Shown here piece by piece: positions 1 to 4,126 of a DNA stretch of 5,746 nt. Numbering within the stretch: the stretch's first letter is position 1; every line of letters begins with the position of its first letter. Source of the stretch: JBBSIG01 sp038232215. Lineage in GTDB: Bacteria; Actinomycetota; Thermoleophilia; Gaiellales; Gaiellaceae. Under the pieces are notes generated by a model, which had not been told where the DNA came from, made no database searches, and saw nothing but the letters and a program-made list of their open reading frames with translations. Location: positions 1 to 5,746 of the forward strand of contig JBBSIG010000166.1 of assembly GCA_038232215.1 (NCBI GenBank), in the 5' to 3' direction. The position numbers and the translations under genes were made by a program.

Positions 1-199
1 CGACGAGAAAGGACACCCGCACCGTTCCCGGTGCGTAGTCCGAGGTTCCCGGGATCACCGCGACGTCCTCGCCCCGGGCGAGCACGAGCGCCTCGAGCGT
101 CCCCGCTCGGGGCGTCGCGCGTCCTTCCCCTCCGCGCTCCGTGGAGCCGCACCCGGCCCCGACCAGCAGCACGGCGAGAGCCACCGCCAGCGCGCGCAC
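1..199 (-). CDS. Probable lipoprotein, N-terminal fragment (runs off left edge)
   Basis: A leftward frame opens with GTG at 199 and stays open to the window edge, giving 66 residues. The N-terminus has one Arg, then a hydrophobic stretch of Ala, Leu and Val (residues 4-13), then VGAGC with Cys17, followed by GST and a Gly/Glu/Arg-rich linker. This is the layout of a lipoprotein signal peptide, although Gly at -3 is not the commonest lipobox residue. The part after residue 40 contains GEDVAVIPGTSDYAPG, which I recall from actinobacterial lipoproteins and redox (thioredoxin-like) proteins; the recollection is weak and no catalytic motif lies inside the window. The start is 17 bp after the stop of the small ORF at 217-339, so it is probably in the same transcript. 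Its Shine-Dalgarno is weak (CGGGG close to the GTG). The likely product is a membrane-anchored extracytoplasmic protein of unproven function. Confidence 0.6.
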   Translation of the reverse strand, partial: MRALAVALAVLLVGAGCGSTERGGEGRATPRAGTLEALVLARGEDVAVIPGTSDYAPGTVRVSFLV

Positions 200-216
200 G
201 CCCCGACTGTAGCCGC

Positions 217-339
217 CTACGTGAAGGCGTCGCCGTCGGACATGCCGAGCGGGCCGAATCCGTGCCGCAAGTACGGCGCCGCGTGCACGGCCAGGAGGCC
301 GGCGGTTACCGCCAGATAGATCAGTCGAGCCTTGCTCAC
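217..339 (-). CDS. 40-residue signal-bearing small protein, candidate pro-peptide of the upstream TPR regulator
   Basis: GTG at 339 begins a 40-codon frame ending in TAG at 217-219. It starts 21 bp after the stop of the XRE-TPR regulator and has the best Shine-Dalgarno in the window (GGAGGTGA, 7 nt from GGAGG to the start). The product begins MSKAR, continues with a hydrophobic core (LIYLAVTAGLLAV, residues 6-18), then HAAP, which offers a signal-peptidase-like VHA|AP site after residue 20. The remaining 20 residues are short and soluble and end in SDGDAFT. PapR and NprX pro-peptides of Bacillus have a similar size (about 40-50 residues), an N-terminal secretion signal, and genes directly after an HTH-TPR receptor. 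Proposed role: exported signalling peptide sensed by the neighbouring regulator. Alternatives are a one-helix small membrane protein, or a translated leader coupling the regulator to the lipoprotein at 1-199. The ORF is likely real; the function is inference. Confidence 0.65.
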   Translation of the reverse strand: MSKARLIYLAVTAGLLAVHAAPYLRHGFGPLGMSDGDAFT

Positions 340-343
340 GCTC

Positions 344-355
344 TCACCTCCCTCC
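344..355 (-). promoter_or_regulatory. Strong tandem Shine-Dalgarno for the small ORF
   Basis: On the minus strand the gap between the regulator stop (361) and the GTG at 339 holds two overlapping GGAGG cores, 351-355 and 347-351. The second extends to GGAGGTGA and sits 7 nt from the start codon. None of the other starts in this window has a match this good, which is the main reason for accepting the short ORF as a gene. Confidence 0.75.
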
Positions 356-360
356 TCTCG

Positions 361-1734
361 CTAGAAGCGAACGTCTTGCAACGCCTCGGCCGCGGCGCGA
401 TACAGCCGTGCCGCCGCCTGATCGTCGGCCCGGCGCGACGCGAGATCGCCCTGGGCGACCCAGACGCTCGCGCGGTGGCTGGCGGACGAGAGTTGCGCGA
501 AGCTCTCCTCGGCCTCGGCGAAGGCACGCTCCGCCTCTTCGAGCCGGTCCTGCTCGAGGAGGGCGCGGCCCAGCACGAGCTGCGCGCTGCCGACCTCGTC
601 GAGGTAGTCCGTCCGCCCCTGCAACAGGCTCAGCGCGTGGCGGGCCTGCTCCTCGGCGAGCTCGGGATTGCCCGTCCGCAGGTGCACCTGAGCGAGCGAC
701 GACACCGCCTGCGCGCCATCGGCCTCGTTGCCCAGGTCGAGCGCGATCCGGAACGCGTCCTTCAGGAGCGTCACTGCCTCATCGGTTCTCCCGAGCAGGA
801 AGTTGAGGCCGCCGAGGTTGTTCAGCAGCCGCCCCACGTTCGTTTGGTCCGCGACCTCCTCGTAGCACGCCTTGGCGCGCTCGGCGTAGGAGCGGGCGAG
901 CACCCAGTGTCCCTGCCGGTCCGCGAGCAGCGAGGCCTGGAAGTAGATCCTCCCCGTCGTGCGCGGGTCGTTCATTCCCTCGGCGAGCTCGAGGGCGCGC
1001 TCGACGTCCTCCCGCGCGGCCTCCAGGTCGCGCTGACGCCGGTAGCAGCGGGAGCGCCAGCTCAGGATGTTCGAGCAGAGGAGGTCGCAGGGAAGCCCGG
1101 ACCGCTCGGCGAGCGACAGCGCCTCGTCGAGGAGCGCGAGCGCCGTCTGGACACTCGAGAGCTTGTAGCGACAGGCACCGAGCTGGAACAGCACCTCGGC
1201 CCGCTCGAGGTCGGAGAAGCCCGAAGCCTCGACCAGCTCGCGGGCCCGGCCGAGCGCCTCCTCTGCCGGGCGCAGCTCGCCGAGACGCATGCGTGCGCGG
1301 CCCTCGCCCACCAGCGCGCGAACCTCGAGCTCGGGCAGGCCGGCGGCTCGAACGGCACCGCTCACGCCCTCGAGCTCCGAGAGCGCGTCGCCGGAGCGAT
1401 CGGCCTCCAGGAGCGCCTCGGCGCGCGCGAGTGCCGCCTCCACCCGCCCGCGCTCGTCGGCGGCGACGCCGTTCGCGAGAAAGCCGGGATCGACCCCGAG
1501 TCGTCGGGCCAGCCACTCGGTCGTCTCGGCGGTGGGACGTGTCTTGCCGCGCTCGATCTGGCTGACGTACTCCTTCGAGAAGCGCTCGCCCACGAGCTCG
1601 GTCTGCGTCAGGCCCGCCGCCACCCGGAGCTGGCGGAGCCGCTCGCCGAGCCGCAGCGCCGCGGGCCTGGCAGTCGCGGGGGAGGCGTCTGTGCGCGTGG
1701 TCGGCGTCATACGGTCGTCTGAAGTGAAGCCCAT
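361..1734 (-). CDS. XRE-family HTH regulator with C-terminal TPR domain (RRNPP-like architecture)
   Basis: A 457-residue cytoplasmic DNA-binding regulator. Residues 29-84 form an XRE (HTH_3) domain: GERLRQLRVAAGLTQTEL, then the recognition-helix region SKEYVSQIERGKTRPT and the closing helix TEWLARRLGVD. Residues of about 95-455 are Ala/Leu/Glu-rich paired helices that I read as roughly nine TPR-like units, the clearest being LLNNLGGLNFLLGRTDEA (303-320) and AVSSLAQVHLRTGNPELA (343-360). HTH plus a long TPR array is the plan of PlcR/NprR/Rgg-type peptide receptors, but also of many actinobacterial regulators with unknown ligands. The ATG at 1734 lacks a good Shine-Dalgarno and is directly abutted by GTCAAGT, a repeated heptamer. 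A second in-frame ATG at 1710 would also keep the HTH whole. The gene is first in a leftward cluster with a tiny secreted-peptide-like ORF, and autoregulation through the heptamers is likely. The domain call is strong; the peptide-receptor role is inferred. Confidence 0.93.
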   Translation of the reverse strand: MGFTSDDRMTPTTRTDASPATARPAALRLGERLRQLRVAAGLTQTELVGERFSKEYVSQIERGKTRPTAETTEWLARRLGVDPGFLANGVAADERGRVEAALARAEALLEADRSGDALSELEGVSGAVRAAGLPELEVRALVGEGRARMRLGELRPAEEALGRARELVEASGFSDLERAEVLFQLGACRYKLSSVQTALALLDEALSLAERSGLPCDLLCSNILSWRSRCYRRQRDLEAAREDVERALELAEGMNDPRTTGRIYFQASLLADRQGHWVLARSYAERAKACYEEVADQTNVGRLLNNLGGLNFLLGRTDEAVTLLKDAFRIALDLGNEADGAQAVSSLAQVHLRTGNPELAEEQARHALSLLQGRTDYLDEVGSAQLVLGRALLEQDRLEEAERAFAEAEESFAQLSSASHRASVWVAQGDLASRRADDQAAARLYRAAAEALQDVRF

Positions 1735-1753
1735 ACTTGACCCAACCGCAACC

Positions 1754-1782
1754 GTCTCTTTCGGCCATCCCCCGAAAGGGGC
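1754..1782. repeat. Inverted repeat in the regulator 5' region
   Basis: CTTTCGG (1758-1764) and CCGAAAG (1772-1778) are perfect inverted arms around a 7-nt spacer. In a rightward RNA the stem can grow to about 11 pairs using G-U wobbles (1754-1757 with 1779-1782). The same wobbles would be A-C mismatches in the leftward mRNA. An alternative fold, CCCC-GAAA-GGGG at 1770-1781, has a GNRA-type loop in the rightward sense. It sits about 20-50 nt upstream of the regulator ATG and may be an operator or a leader hairpin. No T-run follows, so it is not an intrinsic terminator. Confidence 0.4.
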
Positions 1783-1798
1783 ATCTCAAGCCGAAAAA

Positions 1799-1833
1799 GC
1801 AGTCAAGTAAGTTGGCTCTCCTAACTTGACTGC
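1799..1833. promoter_or_regulatory. 10-bp perfect inverted repeat, candidate dimer operator
   Basis: GCAGTCAAGT at 1799-1808 and ACTTGACTGC at 1824-1833 are exact reverse complements separated by 15 nt, so the arm centres are 25 bp apart. This spacing suits a dimer with two separated HTH heads better than a simple transcription terminator, since there is no T-run on either side. It lies upstream of both the leftward regulator gene and the rightward promoter at 1839-1867. The XRE-TPR protein is the natural candidate binder, by inference only. Confidence 0.55.
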
Positions 1834-1838
1834 GCTAC

Positions 1839-1867
1839 TTGACGACTGCGGCCACGGCTCCTATAGT
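1839..1867 (+). promoter_or_regulatory. Sigma-70-type promoter for a rightward short RNA
   Basis: TTGACG (1839-1844) and TATAGT (1862-1867) are separated by exactly 17 nt, and each hexamer matches the consensus at five of six positions. Transcription would start near 1873-1874. Immediately downstream there is no rightward protein gene, only about 87 nt followed by a terminator. The -35 element overlaps the ACTTGAC copy at 1837-1843, so a protein bound there would block RNA polymerase. Confidence 0.65.
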
Positions 1868-1872
1868 GGCCC

Positions 1873-1959
1873 GACCGCAGCCGGCCGTCAGGTTGCGGAG
1901 CAAGGAGCCGTGCCGCAGAGGTGAAGCCCCCGGAAGCCGCAACCGGGGGTTCCCTCTTT
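1873..1959 (+). ncRNA. Putative small regulatory RNA (about 87 nt), no known family recognised
   Basis: The unit is defined by a good promoter ending at 1867 and an intrinsic terminator at 1927-1959. Inside, GGTTGCGG (1891-1898) is perfectly complementary to CCGCAACC (1937-1944), which lies in the terminator loop and right arm. TGCGG (1894-1898) can instead pair with CCGCA (1913-1917). The RNA can thus switch between a 5' hairpin plus terminator and a long-range pairing that would disrupt the terminator or form a pseudoknot with its loop. The 9-mer CCGCAACCG (1937-1945) recurs at 1746-1754, so the RNA is complementary to the leader of the regulator mRNA just before its ATG. It does not match the SAM, cobalamin, fluoride or THF riboswitch patterns I know. 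It ends just before the 3' end of the convergent tetR-type gene. It could also be a short attenuated leader with read-through as antisense to that gene. Confidence 0.45.
1927..1959 (+). terminator. Intrinsic terminator of the small RNA
   Basis: CCCCCGG (1927-1933) pairs with CCGGGGG (1943-1949) around the 9-nt loop AAGCCGCAA, with a G-U and an A-U pair possible outside the core. It is followed by the pyrimidine-rich tail TTCCCTCTTT (1950-1959). The tail is T-rich only in the rightward direction. On the minus strand, after the TetR-type gene, there is no U-run, so I assign it to the rightward transcript. Confidence 0.6.
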
Positions 1960-1966
1960 CAGGGCC

Positions 1967-2566
1967 TCAGCGTGCGCTGAGCCAGCGCAGGCGCGAGGCA
2001 CGAATCAGCTCCAGCTCCTCGTAGCCGAGGACGCCGAGACGGTGGCCGATCGAGGCGAGGAGCCCGATCGACACGAAGATCCAGGCTTCCGAGCTCGCGT
2101 CGCGGTCCCTCTCGATCCCGCCGGCTTCCTGCGCCCGCGCGATCACGTCGCGGACGAAGGCGTGCACCTCGCGTGTCTGAGCGCGCAGAGAGCGCCGGAT
2201 CGCCGGATCGTCGTTCGACTCGCCGAGTGCCTGCACCCAGACGCTCGCGAGCAGCGGGCGGCGCTTCTTCTGAGCCTGGGAGGCACGTGTCATCGCGGTC
2301 AGCCACTTCCCGGAGTCGGGCTCGGCGGCGACGGCCGCGACCCACGCCTCCCGCATTCGCCTCCAGGTCTCGTCCAGACAGGCCAGGTAGAGGTCGCGCT
2401 TCGAGGCGAAGTGACGGTAGAGCACGGGCTCGCTGATGCCGGCCTCGCGCGCGATCTCCGCCGTCGTGGAGCCGTGATAGCCGCCGTTCGAGAAGACGCG
2501 CGATGCCGTGTCGAGGACCGCCTGGCGGCGGTCGGCAGCGCAGAGCCGCAGCCGGGTCGCGCTCAA
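1967..2566 (-). CDS. TetR/AcrR-family transcriptional repressor
   Basis: A 199-residue protein, the usual length for the family. Residues of about 13-60 are the TetR_N domain: AVLDTASRVFSNGGYHGST, then the HTH core TAEIAREAGISEPVLYRHFASKRDLY (written here across residues 35-60, with the LYRHF signature at 49-53). The rest is a helical ligand/dimer domain. The start is TTG at 2566: it overlaps the efflux gene's TGA in a TTGA junction, has GAGG 7 nt upstream, and leaves the right number of residues before the HTH. The frame is open much further upstream, but that stretch is antiparallel-free shadow of the MFS gene in another frame. Translational coupling to the transporter is expected. It probably represses its own operon by binding the palindromic repeats at 4019-4064 and releases DNA when a transporter substrate binds. 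The inducer cannot be read from sequence. Confidence 0.93.
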   Translation of the reverse strand: MSATRLRLCAADRRQAVLDTASRVFSNGGYHGSTTAEIAREAGISEPVLYRHFASKRDLYLACLDETWRRMREAWVAAVAAEPDSGKWLTAMTRASQAQKKRRPLLASVWVQALGESNDDPAIRRSLRAQTREVHAFVRDVIARAQEAGGIERDRDASSEAWIFVSIGLLASIGHRLGVLGYEELELIRASRLRWLSAR

Positions 2567-4002
2567 GCGGCCGCCTCGACCGTGACTCGCGGCTCCGCCG
2601 TGCGTACGTGGCGGACCGTCGTCAGAGCCACGAGGGCCCCCGCGAACGCGATCGCAGCCGCGATCACGAGCGCGTTCGAGAGGCCGTGGACGAAGGCCTC
2701 CGGGCGGCTGTGCCCGCTCGCGAGCGAGCTCTGGATCTGCGAGGCCATGATCGCGCCCATCACGGCGATGCCGAGCGACCCGCCCACCTGGCGGAAGCTG
2801 TTCAGCACCGCCGAGCCGACGCCGGCCTTGTCCACGGGCACGGAGCTCATCACGGCCGCGGTCATCGGGGTCATCGTTAACGCCATGCCCATTCCGCCCA
2901 CGACCAGACCCGGGAAGATGGCCCACCACGTCGAGTCGACTCCGAGGCGGGAGAAGACGAGGAGCGACACGCCCACGAGGGACATTCCCCCGGCCAGCAG
3001 CCAGCGGGAGCCCACACGGTCGGACAGGCGTCCCGCGAGGGGCGCGATCAGGATGATCAGCAGCGTCATCGGGAGGAAGCTCGCACCCGCCTTCGTCGCC
3101 GAGTAGCCGAGGATCTGCTGCATGTACAGCGAGACGAAGAAGAAGACGCCGAACATCGCCAGGGCGACGAGGAGCGCGATCGAGTTGGCACCGGCGAAGG
3201 TCGGGTTGCGAAAGAGGCCGAGGTCGAGCATCGGCAGGCGCTGGCGCAGCTCGAGCGCGACGAACGCGAGCAAGCTGACCGCGGCGAGCGCGAACAGCCC
3301 GAGGATCCGTCCGGACGTCCACCCGTACGTGTTCGCCTCGATCAGCGCGTAGGTCAGGGCGAACAGCCCCAAGGCCGAGGTCAGCAGTCCGGGGAAGTCG
3401 AGGCGCTGCTCGTGGGAGGTGTCGCGCGACTCGTCGATCGCGAGGCGCGCCACCACGATGCCTGCGATCCCGACTGGCACGTTCACGAAGAAGATCCAGC
3501 TCCAGTTGATCTGCTCGGTGAGGACGCCGCCCACGAGCGGGCCGATCGCGAGCGCCATCGCCGAGATGCCCGCCCAGATTCCGATCGCGGTTCCCCGCTG
3601 GCGCGGCGGGAAGGTGGCCGAGATGATCGAGAGGGTCGCGGGGTTCATCAGCGCGGCGCCCACGCCCTGCACGATGCGCGCGCCGATCAGCACGCCCGCG
3701 CTCGACGCGAGGCCGCAGGCGAGCGACGCGCCCGTGAAGATGGTCAGCCCCGCGATGAAGATCAGCCGCCGGCCCAGGAGGTCGGCCAGCTTGCCGCCCG
3801 TGAGCATGAACGCCGCGAACGTGAGCGCGTATGCGGTCACGATCCATTCGAGCTCGGAGAGGCCGATGCCGAGATCGCTCTGGATGGACGGAAGCGCGAC
3901 GTTCACGACGGTGTTGTCGAGCATGATCATGAAGAGACCGAACGAGACCGCGGCGAGCGTCCACCACTTGCGGTTCTCGGTCGTGAAGAGTCGTGCTCTC
4001 AT
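2563..4002 (-). CDS. DHA2-family (14-TM type) MFS multidrug efflux transporter
   Basis: A 479-residue inner-membrane protein, right for the EmrB/QacA (DHA2) group of proton-driven drug exporters. Residues 28-40 carry the family signature LDNTVVNVALPSI in TM1. GGKLADLLGRR (69-79) is MFS motif A in the TM2-TM3 loop, with Asp73. IGPLVGGVL (153-161) is the antiporter motif C in TM5. A second motif-A-like loop, GRLSDRVG, lies at 324-331. Hydrophobic segments continue to about residue 462, followed by a short polar tail ending VEAAA. The ATG at 4002 is fixed by GGAGG (4010-4014) at 7 nt spacing. It is first gene of an operon with the TetR-type repressor, sharing a 4-nt overlap. Substrate is unknown; a drug, dye or toxic metabolite is expected from the family. 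The divergent acyl-CoA synthetase could hint at an organic-acid or lipid-like compound, but that is speculation. Confidence 0.95.
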   Translation of the reverse strand: MRARLFTTENRKWWTLAAVSFGLFMIMLDNTVVNVALPSIQSDLGIGLSELEWIVTAYALTFAAFMLTGGKLADLLGRRLIFIAGLTIFTGASLACGLASSAGVLIGARIVQGVGAALMNPATLSIISATFPPRQRGTAIGIWAGISAMALAIGPLVGGVLTEQINWSWIFFVNVPVGIAGIVVARLAIDESRDTSHEQRLDFPGLLTSALGLFALTYALIEANTYGWTSGRILGLFALAAVSLLAFVALELRQRLPMLDLGLFRNPTFAGANSIALLVALAMFGVFFFVSLYMQQILGYSATKAGASFLPMTLLIILIAPLAGRLSDRVGSRWLLAGGMSLVGVSLLVFSRLGVDSTWWAIFPGLVVGGMGMALTMTPMTAAVMSSVPVDKAGVGSAVLNSFRQVGGSLGIAVMGAIMASQIQSSLASGHSRPEAFVHGLSNALVIAAAIAFAGALVALTTVRHVRTAEPRVTVEAAA

Positions 4003-4018
4003 ACAGGCGCCTCCGGTG

Positions 4019-4064
4019 GCTAGCGTCTACTAAGTTAGTTCGCACTAAGCTAGCGGCTGCTAGC
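4019..4064. promoter_or_regulatory. TetR-type operator cluster upstream of the efflux gene
   Basis: ACTAAGTTAGT (4029-4039) is a perfect 5+1+5 palindrome. A 9-of-11 copy, ACTAAGCTAGC, lies at 4044-4054, 15 bp away. TTAGT-TCGC-ACTAA (4035-4048) is another inverted repeat between them, giving an imperfect 24-bp palindrome from 4030 to 4053. The hexamer GCTAGC occurs at 4019-4024, 4049-4054 and 4059-4064, so copies are 30 and 10 bp apart, i.e. on the same DNA face. The cluster overlaps the predicted -10 and start region of the efflux promoter, as expected for a repressor site. The TetR-type protein at 1967-2566 is the obvious binder (inference from context). Confidence 0.65.
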
Positions 4065-4076
4065 TCCTTCCGTCAA
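4047..4076 (-). promoter_or_regulatory. Candidate promoter of the efflux-tetR operon
   Basis: On the minus strand TTGACG (4071-4076) is followed after 18 nt by TAGCTT (4047-4052), a weak -10 with the key TA---T positions. Transcription would begin near 4040, inside the palindromic operator, leaving a leader of about 40 nt with the GGAGG ribosome site. The -35 is good and the -10 only fair. Confidence 0.4.
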
Positions 4077-4113
4077 GCGGCCAGCGGTGCCCCGGGATTT
4101 TCGATCGAGCGTC

Positions 4114-4126
4114 TAGGCTCTTCGCC
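4114..4126 (+). promoter_or_regulatory. Possible -10 element for a leaderless acyl-CoA synthetase mRNA
   Basis: TAGGCT (4114-4119) lies exactly 7 nt before the GTG at 4127, so the predicted transcription start coincides with the start codon. There is no purine-rich Shine-Dalgarno in the preceding 15 nt. I do not see a clear -35 at 16-18 nt upstream. Leaderless mRNAs are common in high-GC actinobacteria, which makes this reading reasonable though unproven. Confidence 0.4.

Larger units (their letters stand above)
1735..1843. repeat. Four copies of heptamer ACTTGAC/GTCAAGT, probable operator sites
   Basis: ACTTGAC occurs at 1735-1741, 1824-1830 and 1837-1843, and its complement GTCAAGT at 1802-1808. 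The first copy touches the start codon of the XRE-TPR regulator. The fourth overlaps the -35 hexamer of the rightward promoter. The second and third form a longer inverted repeat (1799-1833). Four exact 7-mers in about 110 bp, placed over both divergent transcription units, is what an autoregulatory operator would look like. Two copies contain TTGAC and can also be read as -35-like elements, so part of the conservation could be promoter sequence. Confidence 0.6.

Noticed and set aside
31..1722. 563-codon rightward open frame opposite the XRE-TPR regulator
   Set aside because: It is the antisense shadow of a gene with clear HTH and TPR domains. Its product is Arg/Ala/Glu-rich low-complexity sequence without recognisable domains, as expected for GC-rich DNA with biased third positions.
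1739..1848. CRISPR array or transposon end suggested by repeated heptamers and inverted repeats
   Set aside because: Repeats are only 7-10 bp with irregular spacing, there are no uniform spacers, no transposase gene and no target-site duplication.
1921..1980. 19-codon ORF (GTG start) within and beyond the small RNA
   Set aside because: AAGGAG is 13 nt away from the GTG, which is too far, and the coding part crosses the intrinsic terminator. A peptide product is possible but unsupported.
1839..2024. 61-codon rightward ORF through the small RNA
   Set aside because: Its TTG start is the -35 hexamer itself, it has no ribosome site, and it runs through a terminator hairpin into antisense of the repressor.
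1967..4045. 692-codon leftward open frame spanning both the TetR-type and MFS genes
   Set aside because: Only the last 199 codons make a protein family (TetR). The upstream part reads the MFS gene out of frame as Arg/Asp/Pro-rich sequence, so a fusion protein is not supported.
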